DNA of 64,000 bases from Casuarina equisetifolia (GCA_028551475.1 CM052357.1:13253931-13317930), one strand, 5' to 3'; positions 37,929 to 50,349 are shown, numbered from the stretch's first letter. Notes: generated by a model not told the origin, from the sequence alone. Program-made: numbers and translations.

Positions 37929-38450
37929 TTGATCAACAAAAAAATCGGAATATCATATTATGTTTTGCTGAGATAACTAGACAATTTTTTTTCCAATAGA
38001 AGTAAGCGGGGTAGAGGACTCTTGATACTTGTTTGATTCAATAAGTACCTGGCTTTTCTATTCTCTACAATGAAAATGCTATAAGACCTTGCCTCTAGGC
38101 TTCAATTCAAGGAAAGATTATATTAGTAAATATTGAATGAAAAAGAACCGTTAAATCCTAATATGACAACTCTTCCATTATTAATGTAGTGTTTATTAAC
38201 TAGGTCTTAATTTAGATAGACGAACAAGGAATTTTTTTATTATTATAATTTATTTGTTGTAGAAAATTCAAAATAATCCATAAGAAAAATATTAAAAAAA
38301 CTTAGTGAACGAGTTAAGAGAGTTCCCATGAGGGGCTAATTATTGAAAAAAAACCCCTCTAATGAATTTTAGTTAACGAAAAATTCCATGATATACTAAT
38401 TTGAGGAGAGAAAAAGTATGAAAAAATCTAATGAAAAGAGATTATAAAAA
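37929..38450. other. Plastid trnC-petN spacer-like sequence
   Basis: AT-rich sequence following the trnC remnant. The first 250 bp look like the plastid spacer after trnC; the end of plastid similarity is uncertain. petN itself is not seen. Confidence 0.5.
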
Positions 38451-39500
38451 ATGTAAGACATTATAATGTTCCAAACCTCTTGTATTTGGATGTGTGCATT
38501 CTTATGGTTGTGTGTTTAATCTTTATATGAATGAAGCAACTTAGTTAAATTTCCCCAACAAAGTACAATACGAATATGTTAAAGCGTTTGGAGGAAGTTT
38601 TAGAAAGGAAAATGTTGGCTAGCAGTCTTTATATTATTCTTACGTTGCTTTTGAAATCCTTGTGTTACAGGAGACCCTGCGTGGTAAAAGAAGTGGGGTC
38701 TGTCCTACTGGCTGGTCAGTAGGTTAAATTGCGGAGATAAGTTGTATTTCCAGCTTTATCCCAAGAGAGAGAGGCTTCACTTGAAAGATCCGAATCTAAC
38801 CAACTTTCGAAAGCAAAAGTGTTGGTTGAACTTGCATGGAAATTTCACAAGAATAAAGTAATAGAAGTGGACAGTGATGTATTCAAAAGTGTTCTGCTGA
38901 AAAAGTCGTATTAATCACCTAACTTGGGGCGTAGCTCATGTTCAATGTCTGGAGTTTAGCCATAAAATTATTTGGAAAGAAAAGCCAATAACCTACCGGT
39001 GCGACAAACTAATGGTTGTCGATTGCAATTGAATAAAAATCATTCGAGAAAACTTGCAAATAAGAGCAACATATGATGAGTTCATTATAGTTTAGTGCAA
39101 CAATGACTCAATTAATCTAGCTAATCCCCACAATAGATGTCACGTAAATTTAGAGTCCGAAAATATGAACTGAATAAAAAATAAAATATCCCTATGTGTG
39201 TCAAGAGTCAAGAGTCACGGTCGAAGCCTTCTAATCTCTTGTCCCGGTAGAATATCCCTATATGTGTCATTCTCATTTCTATCAAGGTCTAGTTTTATCT
39301 TAAAATAAAAAGTAAAGTAAAAGAAGCTGCAGTGCAATTTACACCACAGAAATCTTACTTGACTTGCTCCAGAATAGGCGATAAGTAGAGAGCTACTGGC
39401 TAAAAATGAACAAAAATAGAAGAAACCACAGAAGTAGCATAGGTAGTGCATGGCTCATTGTGTTTTTAACTTCTCACTGTGGGCTTGCTTTTGACTAAGC
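38450..39500. other. Intergenic, unidentified
   Basis: No gene is recognised. Around 38695 an acceptor-like TTGTGTTACAG precedes codon-like sequence, but no frame holds. A short repeat, AATATCCCTAT-GTGTCA, occurs at about 39187 and 39252. Confidence 0.35.
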
Positions 39501-39504
39501 TCCA

Positions 39505-41701
39505 TACAATTGATATTATCTCCAATAGTTCAATAAGACCAAATGCTCATCCACAAGGAATGATCTCAAACAAGTTCTATAGTCATATTCAATGCCAAGT
39601 GTATCATAGCTTCTTTTTTGGGCAAAAGGTGAATTTCGTTAATACAGATTAATTTTACAAGAAAACAACCACTCCTTTCTCTACTATAACAGCACTAAGT
39701 AGCTCATTTGAAATCATCTTACACTATATGCAGCTGCAAAATTTACCTCATCATGGCCCTGACTCTCCAAAAGCGAGGATTCTGCTGGGCATCTAAAATC
39801 TCCTTAGAATAGTTAGGACCGACTGCAACTTATGCAACCTGTAAAGTTCTCTGCCCGCTGGAATATTTTGAAAAAGAATTCCTCAAGAAACATAAAAAGT
39901 TGCATAGCGTCGAAGTTTTCCCGCCTTTGAAGGGGGATTACACCGATTCAGTTCTCTAGGAATTAACACGCTAGAAACCCATCAATCATCTACTAACAGG
40001 CATCTATCCGACGAGGTTCAGCACATCCCAGTACTCGATGGGACGCGACCCAACAACAGGATGTTATATCCACATGAACGATGGGAAAAGATGCAGGACA
40101 TGCCATCAAGATAGTAATTCTGTTGTCATTTATCAGGAAAAAGTATTCATAGGATTGAAAAATCACCTTTTTGGAAGCTGCTACCGGGACAATTCCTGTT
40201 GAATCTGAAAGGAGGGCTAAGACGGTGAAGCTTTTCTTAGTAATGGAAAGCCACTATCGCCCATAATTTTACCCCCTCGGCCAGCTCATAAGCATCAGCT
40301 GCAAGGCCGAAAAAGAAAAAGCAGAAAAACTTTGCTTATTAAAATAGACAGAATATTTCAATGCTTCCTGTCCTTTCAAGCACCAAACTCTAGGCATGGC
40401 TTAGACAAATATACTGCAGTTATATGGTAATCTGATACCAAAAAAGAAATTGACAAATGTACTGTACTCTTTCTGTGATATTCTACAAGATAAATATTGA
40501 CAGACGAAACTCTGGGTAATGGTTAGGGAGATATTAACATAAATTCAAAACACAAAAGCTCATTATAGACATGAATGCCTGAGTGACAAAATTTATTGGC
40601 CCCACCAACACACAAACAAACACTAAAGGAAAAAATCAGATTAACCCCCAAGATTGTAGGCAATGCCAATTATTTTCATTCCTTTCCTCACATAAGCAAC
40701 CTAAGATAACATATTATAGACTGAAAGTTCCGGTGAAAAACTTCATTCATTCAGCATAAGAAACCCAAATCGAGATTGGCAAAGTTAGATGGCAACAACA
40801 TGACTCATAAGAATAAATTATCCTTATGCTCGTGCTGTAATTTCAAATTACAATCTATTATGACAAATTACTGCTGTTGAGACATAAAAAGCCAAAGCTA
40901 ACCAAAAGAGAGAACCAAACCCAAAGAAAAGTAAATGAATAAGAAGATAAGTTTCCCATGATGGTTATAGAGCAATAACAAGTACAGAATCAAGGAGACT
41001 CAAATTTCAAAGAACAATGGGGAGAGGTTTTTCACGGGTCCCACTCATCTCAGTGACTTGTTGTCTAAATGATGTCACTCCCAACTAAGGAACAAGTTTT
41101 AAATATGTCAACCATATTTCAAGTGGTCAATGTGCAAAGAAAACTCACTTCTTGCAGTAATTTCTGAAATTAGAAGAACTTTAGGGGGGCTGCTTCTGCA
41201 TCTATCCCTGTTTCTCAGGGTTGTGGGGATGAACTATATTTGAACTAATGCCTTCTTTCTAAATTTTGTAAGTTAACATGGAAAACTGTCATAAGCAACA
41301 AAATACCCAAGAAATGGGTTAAGCATCTCTATGCAAAACAATGTCCAGAACTTATCAAATATATTATAGTATAATTCATGATGAACACATGTTCTATGCG
41401 TACACAAGGACTGATCTACTTTTCATGGGATGTCGAAACACTCAAAACAGTAAGGCCAACCCAAAAAGAACAAGAAAAATGAATTTGAGCAATGTTACCC
41501 GTCTTAAAATGCTTTTGTCCTTGAATTCACTAATGTGCTGTCAATAACTCAACAAGAATTGGCTTCACTTGAGCATATGCCAATTAAAAGCCTTTTATGC
41601 ATTTTTCAACTTGTAGCTGTAAAAGAAAGAACTTTTCCACATTGACTTGCTAATAACTTTCAACACAAAAGCCTTCAAAGTACAAATGAACAAAAAATTT
41701 A
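39505..41701. other. Downstream flank of mTERF copy 2
   Basis: Aligns with 7660-9508 along most of its length. A block of about 210 bp at 39975-40185 is absent from copy 1. No ORF is supported. The last few hundred bases should hold the 3' UTR of the gene. Confidence 0.85.
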
Positions 41702-43453
41702 TCATCCAGAATCTACTCTTTTCTTCAAATCCTGCCAAACCTGAGGCCCGGTGGGATGATGATTTACCCAGTACTGTTCAAACGATTTATCTGAGCATCC
41801 AACGATAGTGCTCAAGCTCAGGTTGGGATTTGCTGTTCCTTGATCTTTGAGCCAATTATACATTGAGTGCCTCAGCTTGATCCTCTGAAGTGCGAATCCA
41901 AGATATGATGGGAATGCGACTAGAGATGATACGGCATAACCCATATCATTTACAAGATAATCAAGCTTCATTTGAATCACATCTTTTGGTTGGGTCAGAA
42001 TTAAAGGACGTACTTTAACCATTTCAGAAACATCCTCCTCCTGTAAACCAGCTTTCACGATACAATCAAATCTTTCCTGAAGCTCACTTCCTTTCCCTTT
42101 GAACTCTTTGAATGCTGCTTTCATCGTGTCTGAGTTCTCTGCAAATCCTAAACGCAATAAAAACTTATACTTCAGCTCTCGTGATTCCTCAATCAAGTTT
42201 GGTAATCGCTCGACTTTTTTTCCTAGAACCCAATTATTCAGTACTTGTGGGTTCTCCTGGACAATTTTGCGGATTCGCTTCTTCCCAACACTCAAGTTAG
42301 TACACAAGGAAAACGTTGTCTTCAAAGTACATGAACCGAGCAATAGGGTGTGAGAGCGGACAATATTCCCAATCTCCATGACCTCCATCTCGATCTCATT
42401 CAGGAAAAGAAAGCACTGCCTCAAATTCAAAACAAATTTCCCCACTTGGATTTGTGGAAACTGCAGAAACATCGAACGTATCTGGTCCATTGTGGATGCA
42501 CATTTCACCATGAACCCAACTAGGGTAAGCGTCCAGTTCCCAGAGCCCTCAAATAGAAGGCCTGGATGCTTGTCAATCAATCCAGCCACCTGCTCCTCGC
42601 TAAATCCCGTCTTCCTAAACAAGAATAGAAGGCCTAATATCTGGCTCCATTTATAAGCAGTCCCAACCAACAGATTCCCCTCAATCCAAGTGGCTTCCTT
42701 TCCCAAACACTTCAGCTCCTCTAAGACCTCAACAAACTCCACATTAACGTTTCCGAATAAAAGATAGGGACTAGAAACAACATAGTTAACTACAGTGAAC
42801 TTGTCAAGCCCCAGTTCTTCATAAGCCCGTAGCTTTGATGACAAAACCCCATAATCATATTGAAAAACTTCTTTTGCTTCCTTATAAATCTTCCCAATCT
42901 TATTCAGCGGAATCCCATAATTAAATAAGACAAGATAATTCTCCAGCAACAAATCGTCATCGCTCAGAAACATCAAATCTCGTGGAAGAAGAGGAACATA
43001 CTCAGAAGGTTTCAAACCAAAGCTCTCAAAGAAGGGCTCAAATTCATTAATGGGATGGTTACGCAAAAACCGGGCAATAGACCACCCAATATCCTCTTCT
43101 TTTTCGAATTTTTTGAAAAGCTTTTTGAGAAAACGAGGTGAGTTTTTACTTATATTCTCAGCAACCACGAATTCTAGTTTCCTAGTTGAATGCAAGTAAT
43201 CTAGCAATGCAGCTTGGGCTTCTTTCTTTAAGAAAGGGGTAAAGAACCTAACGATTTGTAAATTAGCACATGAACCATTATTGAAATTTTCACCTCTTTC
43301 ACTTTGAAGGGTTCTTTTTCTTCCATAATGCCGAGAGTTTTGCGCAATAAGGAACCAAAATCCGGATTTTGATGATCCAAGGTGGTTTTCACCAATATGA
43401 GAAGAAGCCCATTCGGCAACAGAGAATCCTCTGAGTTTCGTACAATGGATCAT
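41702..43453 (-). CDS. mTERF-family protein, MTERF18/SHOT1-like (copy 2)
   Basis: An uninterrupted 583-residue mTERF protein aligning end to end with copy 1 (9509-11266) with few small gaps. It has the same layout: a basic presequence, then helical mTERF repeats with 'SSPYLLFG', 'KHPGLLFE', 'QFPQIQVGKF' and 'FPSYLGF', and the C-terminal 'HPTGPQVWQDL'. The frame is open further upstream to 43720, which would add 89 residues. I reject that start because the added part is not conserved in frame in copy 1, while the Met at 43453 matches the copy 1 start. The role, by family, is control of mitochondrial transcripts. Two intact coding copies suggest both may still be under selection. Confidence 0.9.
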   Translation of the reverse strand: MIHCTKLRGFSVAEWASSHIGENHLGSSKSGFWFLIAQNSRHYGRKRTLQSERGENFNNGSCANLQIVRFFTPFLKKEAQAALLDYLHSTRKLEFVVAENISKNSPRFLKKLFKKFEKEEDIGWSIARFLRNHPINEFEPFFESFGLKPSEYVPLLPRDLMFLSDDDLLLENYLVLFNYGIPLNKIGKIYKEAKEVFQYDYGVLSSKLRAYEELGLDKFTVVNYVVSSPYLLFGNVNVEFVEVLEELKCLGKEATWIEGNLLVGTAYKWSQILGLLFLFRKTGFSEEQVAGLIDKHPGLLFEGSGNWTLTLVGFMVKCASTMDQIRSMFLQFPQIQVGKFVLNLRQCFLFLNEIEMEVMEIGNIVRSHTLLLGSCTLKTTFSLCTNLSVGKKRIRKIVQENPQVLNNWVLGKKVERLPNLIEESRELKYKFLLRLGFAENSDTMKAAFKEFKGKGSELQERFDCIVKAGLQEEDVSEMVKVRPLILTQPKDVIQMKLDYLVNDMGYAVSSLVAFPSYLGFALQRIKLRHSMYNWLKDQGTANPNLSLSTIVGCSDKSFEQYWVNHHPTGPQVWQDLKKRVDSG

Positions 43454-43755
43454 CACCAGTTTGATGGGATTTGGAAGTGTAGGATAAATGTAGAATCCAG
43501 TAGGAAATTTTTCAGGCAAAATATCAGTTGTTCTGAAGTCTCTGGGCTGAAATCTTACCTTGGACTTCTTATGGGACGCGGAATGGAAATCACTATCTGC
43601 CCAGAAAGCGTTAAACTGAGTTCCCGAAGTTCTGCTATAGTTCTGGTGATTGAGACAAACCACGAAGGGGGCTGTGGTTGCAGAGCGGTTAAGCCCCACC
43701 GAACCAGTAGGGGTTTTCAACGAAGGTCAACTGTTGCGGCAGACGGCCCACTTTG
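43454..43755 (-). promoter_or_regulatory. 5' leader of mTERF copy 2
   Basis: DNA-level homologue of 11267-11560. The donor-like AAG|GTAAGA motif is conserved. A TGGGCC element (minus strand, about 43745-43750) resembles the site II motif of nuclear genes for organelle proteins. Confidence 0.5.
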
Positions 43756-43778
43756 AGCCTGTTGCTGCTTTCCGCACG

Positions 43779-43784
43779 TATATA
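43779..43784 (-). promoter_or_regulatory. Probable TATA box of mTERF copy 2
   Basis: TATATA in TTATATACGTGCGG on the minus strand, at the position equivalent to 11584-11589. Alignment with copy 1 ends shortly upstream of it, so the shared promoter is short. Confidence 0.6.
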
Positions 43785-43799
43785 ACAATCCCTCTCAGT

Positions 43800-45262
43800 T
43801 CTAGGTTTTGACGCTCCAAAAGATGTATGGCCATCCATCTCTTCTATGTATGTCAGTTGTCTCAGGCGAATCTATATTACTAATTAAAGAAAACAAAAGT
43901 ATAAAGTTCTAGTATTTGTTTCTATTAAAAAAAAATTCACTCTAAAATTTATAAGCAATAGGTGTTACACACCTACTGTTAACAAGGTTAAACTCATGTA
44001 TTTTCATTTCATTTGATATAAATAAATATCCTTAACATATCCTTTTAATAATGAAAATCCATCACAACACATCAAAAAGGGAATCTTAAATTTGATATCA
44101 TGTTCAAAAAGGGAGACTCATTCCAAAACTTATATACCAATAGGAGAGGTATACCTCAATCATTAATAAAGTTAGGTTCACCTATCTCTATCTCTGTTGT
44201 AGGAAAAGCAAAATTAATACACTCCATTTGCACAATGAAAGAAACATTATTGGTAGACAAATTGAAAAGGATGAGGATCTATCATAATACATCAAGAAAA
44301 AGGGTCATGGTTTTGATCCATGTTAAAGCAAGAAAGAAGGATTTTTGGTAATTGCCCCATATTGATATAGTCAACTTTCTCCCAAGACAAATATTCATAA
44401 AAATAAAAATAAAAAATTCCTAGGCTTGAATAATAAATATTAATGTTGTCAACTATACAATACTTTTAGTGTCTGAATGACATTCCTTTACATTTTTTTT
44501 TTTTGGGTACTAAGTAGTAGTCTATATGTGCTTTCACGAAGGTTCTCTCCTGTTTGACGAAGTGGGGGGGTTTTAGATTTCTGCTATGTTTTCCAAAACT
44601 GATGCATTGGCCGCAGACTGGAGGCTTTCCAAATAGACAGCAACCATAGTTTTCCTTTCCTCGAATTTGTCCATCTTTTCGGAGAGAAATCAAATCCTTA
44701 AAAGGGGACGGTCTTCCTCGGAAGTCTTCTTTTCCGACTTTACAGAAAAGACCAGCTCCTACACTATTTTCCTTTCACTCGTTTCAGTGTAAAGTTGATG
44801 CAGGCTTTCGGCATCAAGGCAGATTCTTTATCATTAATTGCGAATAAAATACCTCCCTCCCTTCACAGTAGCTCAAGCAGGAAAACTTAACGGGTAAAGG
44901 AGAGAAACCAATGCCTGAAGTTGAATATTGCTCTCTATTTTTGTTCCAAGAAAAGATGAAACATAATTTGAGCTACAAAACTATAACTGTCCCTACCACT
45001 GTAAACAAACTTGATTCGATTATTCTAGGCTAACATTACCAGGAACAAATATCAGACATTTGATTCCACGCCATCTACGAATTCCCAACACCTACTCTAA
45101 TCAGAAAGTTTCCCAGCTGCAAAGCCACGTACAGCCTTCAGAAATCATGACATAAAAAGAAACTGAGAAATGATACTGCCATTCTTGGACTAGTTGCTGT
45201 TGTTAAGACGCAGAAACAAGAGAGATTGAGAATCAGTATATCGCCTTTATGGTAACTCACGG
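43800..45262. other. Intergenic, with 3' UTR of the RRM gene near its right end
   Basis: No gene is recognised from 43800 to 44850. The ORF 44100-44351 (plus) has no family features. The block 44510-44860 is less AT-rich and has an ORF on the minus strand (44693-44466), also without a known match. About 44850-45262 is probably the 3' UTR of the RRM gene. Confidence 0.4.
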
Positions 45263-48200
45263 TTATTGTTTCGGAATGTAATATGGATAACCGCCAATTC
45301 CCACTGGTGCTGATGGAAGTCCAAGGGGATCTTTCTTCAAGTTTACAGGTGCATAGGAAATTTGAGGTTGTTGGTATGCAGCAGGTGCCGTAGGAGGGCT
45401 AGGGAAAGAAGAAACAGTATATGATGCTACAGTTTGAGGGTAAGAGTAGCCAACGGGAACAGTGCTAGTGTGAGCATTTCCAGGGTGTTGGTATGCAGCT
45501 GCCATAGGTATGGCCATTGGAACCACTGCTGTGGTTAATTGTGTTTGTTGCGATTTGCCCTTGTGCGAATCAGCAAGTTTAACAATAATATTCCTCCCCT
45601 GCAACCAAAGATAAATTAACAAAATTGCGCCTCGGACTCAGTCTTGATGACACAGATGCAGAAAGTGGTCCAAGAATCTTAAGTTATGTTGACTGCTCAC
45701 CCACATATAGGATTTAGTATAAGGCATCACGTTTATGAGTCAAGAATTTGCCCAAAAAAAAAAAAGTTTCTCACAGCAATCAACACCCAAAAATTGAGCA
45801 GATGACGCCAATAACACCATAAACGAGCCAACACATTTGATGACAAAAAAGATCCATCCAGGAGTTTTTGTCCTTGTAAGTGCCACTTTCTTTGAAAAAC
45901 AGTGTTTTTTTCTCAAATCATTTTCCTACTCTGACTTCCTCTCTACTATTTTGGCATTTGACACTGTGAAATCTTAAAATCCCTTTGAAACTGAGAAGTT
46001 CTTGGGAAACCACAATTTTTCTATCTTCCATGGTCAATTATGAAGTAAGGGCCAATCAGTTTTACAACCATCTGATTGGAAGTCAGTTGGTAAGGCTTTG
46101 CTGTTGGGAAACAAAACCAACGAATGTGTTTTAGATCCTCCTCTTTTATAAGTAATGAAAAAATTCATGAAATTGAAAAGAAACTCAAGTTCACCAGAAA
46201 CATTCGAGAGTTTCCATGCGATGAGTAATATCAACAAAAGAAGAAAGTCTGCAATATGACGTTCTTTAGGGTTCATATAATATTTCTTCTGATGTTGCAA
46301 TCTCCAGCTTGTCTTAACCTAACTTCCTACTTGTATTCTGGATCAGAAAATTGTTCCAAGCATGAGCAAATGAGGCCAGTTATTTTTCAAAGAAATACTG
46401 AACATCATGATTGGACAGTGGCCAGACAGTTTCTTACCCCAAGCATCTTGTTCGGGTCATCTATGGCCTTCTTTGCAGCATCCACTGTCTTGTATGTCAC
46501 AAAGCCAAATCCACTAAACAAAAATACCAGAAAATGATGGCTCCATCATTAAGCATTTCAAAAAAATTCACAAACAAAAATAATTTCAATAAAGAAGAGA
46601 TGGCTATGGTGTTAAACCGTGATTCATTTGTATCTTTGTCATATGCAACTGAACCTTCTTCTATCTCACCATGCTTCCCAAAATAGTTGAGCAGCTTCTC
46701 ACTAGTGATATCTGGGGACAGACCACCAATGTAGAGCTTCCTCTGGACTAAATCCTGTGTTGTACTTGCTCCACTTAAGCCCTCACAGGCAAGATTACAA
46801 ACAGCCAGTCGCCCCTGAATGTAACGTTCAATCAACCAAGAAAATTGAACAATAAACCCATTATTGTTAAGGTACTAAACAGTCTGCTTGATTAACAAGC
46901 TAGATTTTTGGTCTTATCGAACAACTTTGACAGGGAATGACAGAAGTTTATTAGTCTTCTAATACAGCATAGAAGATGTCTGCATGGAGAGAGTGATTTT
47001 TTTATGAGGCAAAGATTTAATATTAGAAGGGACTATCCATCTAACTGACAAGTCCGACTTGCAAAGATAAAAAGATGGCTAATGCTCACATCAATCATTT
47101 TACTAGGTGCTCTCAATGCATTCTGAGCTGACTCCATATTTTTGTAAGTAATGAAACCATAACCTCGTGACTTTCCTGTGGCTTTATCATAGATCACAGC
47201 TCCTTCTTCTATTTCTCCATGTACTTGAAATGCCTAAACAAGAATATATCTTCAAATATTCAGTATACATATATGCTCTGCTCCAACTTTCTGAGGAGCC
47301 TAGAAGAAATAGCTAAAGAAAATCAGTTAGGAGGGGGAGGGGGTGAAGAAGAAAAAAAAAACATGGAAATAAGTGTATCAAACAAGTATAGCCGCAGCAA
47401 CAGAATATTGAAAATCTTGTTCGAACTTTAATGTGACAATCACAAGCAAGACACACAAAGCATAATTAGCAATCAGCAATGCACTCACAGCACACAAGGT
47501 TTCTGAAGTGGTATTCCAGGCCAAGCCACGAACAAAAAGCTTTCGATGGACAGGATCTGCACTGGCGATGCTCCTAATTTCTTCTGCAATTGAAGGATAT
47601 TGGGAGCCTCTTTATGCCTCAACATGCAAACAAACACACATGCACAGGGTCAATCACACGGCACACAGTCAGGTGCAAGACTCATATGGCCCCTCCTAAC
47701 AAGACAAACACAACATTCTCATGCAACAGGAATCAGTAAGCACATCCATAATAGACACACAAAAACATGAGTAAAGGATGCTTCAGTGCAGGCCACCTTC
47801 TGGTGCAAGGCTTAAGCCATAGAGGCTAGTGTAACAGCCACAAGCTTATGGCTAATCTCAAGCCAAACTTAGTTCCGCACCACCTGCAAAGCTGACTATC
47901 TTATATGTTACTTTTTTTCTTTTTCTTTTTCTTTGCAATATCAGCATGGCATATTCTATCTTTTAAGTACGAAAGGCAATAAAAGTTCTAAACACCTCTG
48001 AGAAGTGACTAATTGATGTACATTGACTGGTTTTGCAGCCCCAAGGGTATCTTGTGACACAGCTTAAAAAGACTATATTTACAGTTTTACTAGATTGACA
48101 TTCAAAAAAATTTCTGCCTATGATTCCTTTCTTACTATGTCTAAATACCGGAGCAATACTGCAATGTGACATCTACAAGCGCAATTGTAACTTGAGCTTC

Positions 48201-49029
48201 CAAGGATTTTCTATCCAGGTTTGCCCTTCCTTGGCAGAAATCTCTTCATAGAACGTAAAAGTAATTAAGTTTCGGACAGTCTTCCCTTTAAGCGAATACA
48301 AGTTCAATCCCATAAGTCTCCAAGGCTGAACATACTCGTGCTATATCTTAAGTTTCCGACAGTTTTCCCTTTAGCAAGAAATCCTATTGCTTCATGTTAG
48401 CACAAGACGATGGAAGAACAATAGAAAACAAAGTAGATTCCAGAACCGGAACATTCAGTTAAATGTTTTAATCTGTGTGTCTTTCACACAACGTACAATC
48501 ACCTATCGTACATCAATTTCACTGGAAGCACAAAATTTTAAAAGGATGAACACCGAAACTATGTTCAAAGAAAACAAAAAATTAAAATTAAAAAAAAAAA
48601 AAAAAAACAGAGCACTGGCTTTCATATTTTCAACAGCACAGCTTCCCACTTTCCTCATAAGGCATTTGAATGCAAAACCAAGAGAGAATAAAACTGACTA
48701 TGTACTTCCAATTCTACAAAAGAAAAATGGACCTTGCTTTCACAGTTTCACAATGGAATCATTTCAAAACCTCGTCCCCCTACCCATATTCAGGGCCAGA
48801 AAACGGGATAGAAACGGAATTGGGGACAAACACAGATGACAAACCATAGGAATCACCAGGTAAAGAGCAAGAAAGGGACGGCTGGGAATAAAAGAACGCA
48901 CAGTTTAGAAAGAAGATGAACGAGCTGGGGTTTAGGGAGGGGGTCAAGCAGCGTACGCATCTCTTCTTCCGACGACGCCTCACCGCCACCCGCTGCATCT
49001 CCTAGCTTTCTCTTCTTCATGTCCTCCAT
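45263..49029 (-). CDS. Two-RRM RNA-binding protein, UBA2-like, six exons
   Basis: The CDS joins exons 49029-48902, 47609-47489, 47233-47090, 46814-46618, 46513-46438 and 45598-45263 on the minus strand. Every boundary has GT/AG and the phases agree, giving 333 residues from the first in-frame Met (49029), or 330 from Met 49020. RRM1 has RNP2 'LFVRGL' (67-72) and RNP1 'KSRGYGFITY' (104-113). RRM2 has 'LYIGGL' (158-163) and 'SRGFGFVTY' (196-204). The N-terminus 'MKKRKLGD' is a basic, nuclear-signal-like start followed by an acidic patch and 'KPQLVHLLSKL'. The C-terminal third is Pro/Tyr/Ala-rich and ends 'GGYPYYIPKQ'. This layout is that of the plant UBP1-associated protein 2 group of nuclear RNA-binding proteins that bind U-rich transcripts. 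The exact subfamily is inferred. Confidence 0.92.
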
Positions 49030-49685
49030 TCTTCTGCTCCTTCTGTGTCTCTCTGCTGCGCAGCGTACAAACTAGTTTAGGCATGACTCCTCCTAGGGCT
49101 ACTTTGGCCTTCAAAATTTGTCGCATAACATTAGGGGATGGCCTTGCAAGGCTCCACGTCGGCAGCTGATACTGGGTTGGTAAAGAAACATTTTTTTTTT
49201 AACTGTTATTTTTTTGAAGTCACGCTTTTTTTTCGCCTTATGTTTAAATTGTCTAAAAATCTTTTGGGGGAATATGAATTGATTTTTTTCAAGAATTAAA
49301 CCCACTTCCCCACCTTGTTTTAATCTCTTAAGGGTGAATTTGTAATGGGAATTGAAATCTCAAGTCACCGTTATTTTGATCTTTTTCTTTTCTTTTTATT
49401 TGCAATAAGCACTGCAAAGAGATAAGGATTTTAAAACTGATTCAATCAACATAATAAACCATTTCCTAATTAAATAGCCAAACCACCAAAGAAAAAAATT
49501 TTGTACAGAGATTTTGTCAACACAAAATGGAAAGAAGTTCCATGTTATTCACTTCACAAAATTCTCCCGGATTCTTAAGGGAGTTGATAATTGTGAAGTG
49601 GGAGAAAAAAGTCCTAAATGACATAAACTACATATATAGGCATATTGCTTTTTGAACCTTAATCAAGCTAAGCTTTCTCGCTTTG
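49030..49685. other. Upstream region of the RRM gene
   Basis: 49030-49100 is the probable 5' UTR; it holds an upstream ATG (minus strand, near 49085) out of frame with the CDS. No clear TATA box is seen. The rest is AT-rich intergenic sequence ending at the Gypsy element. Confidence 0.45.
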
Positions 49686-50121
49686 TGTCACGGTCAGGAT
49701 CTCTGAAACAACTTTCCGGATGGAATATCTGCTGCGGACGATCCAGACCCTATTTGGCTTGTTCTTCTTCCTTCTTCTAGCTATGATGAACAATGGAAAG
49801 AAACAGACAAAGCAGCAACAATCCATCTCAAAAGGGATATGACACCTCTGCATCTGTGGGGACATAGCACCGAGACATGTAATCAAAAGAGCACAAAATT
49901 AGGGATTTCTACATAATCCATTAACGGGCGTTTTTCCCCTTTTTCATCTGTTTACATTACAAACGAAAGTACTACTTTACCCTTGGGTTCTGCTAAATAG
50001 AACCCGCAAACCCAATACAATCAAATCCAACAAACACCATAAGCCCAATAGTCTATTAACATACATATGCTTACCCCTGGGCCTTACATCCCAAACTATT
50101 CCAAAAAATAAGCCTGCAACA
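49686..50121 (-). repeat. 3' LTR of the 49686 Gypsy element
   Basis: 436 bp, matching 55270-55648 from end to end except for about 57 extra bases at about 49921-49977. Shared landmarks are 'GGCTTGTTCTTCTTCC', 'ACATGTAATCAAAAGAGCA' and 'CCAATAGTCTATTAACATAC'. Confidence 0.93.
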
Positions 50122-50349
50122 ACTTATTTCCCCCTTAATGAGAAACCTTGCCCATAAGGTCAAATTCCGGATACTGCATGTTGAATTCCTCACAAGACCA
50201 AGACCTTCTGCATATGTTGCTGTCAAACCTTTCCACAGAACCAAGACCTTCACTTCTATCTTATAAACCTGATTATCTATAATTGCTAAGGGAATTAGGG
50301 CTGACGTACCTTTAGGTTCTACATATTAAGTAGTTCCTCTTATACCTAT

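Noticed and set aside
42099..42656. Plus-strand ORFs opposite the mTERF genes (also 9915-10326)
   Set aside because: They are antisense shadows of the conserved mTERF coding region and change in step with it.
41702..43720. 672-residue version of mTERF copy 2
   Set aside because: The extra 89 residues are not conserved in frame in the paralogue, whose shared Met matches 43453.
44100..44351. 83-residue plus-strand ORF as a gene
   Set aside because: No family features, no conserved partner in the window and AT-rich surroundings; not supportable.
46034..46300. Minus-strand ORF inside the RRM gene as an extra exon
   Set aside because: It lies in the intron between exons 5 and 6; splicing GT/AG from 46438 to 45598 gives a continuous RRM protein without it.
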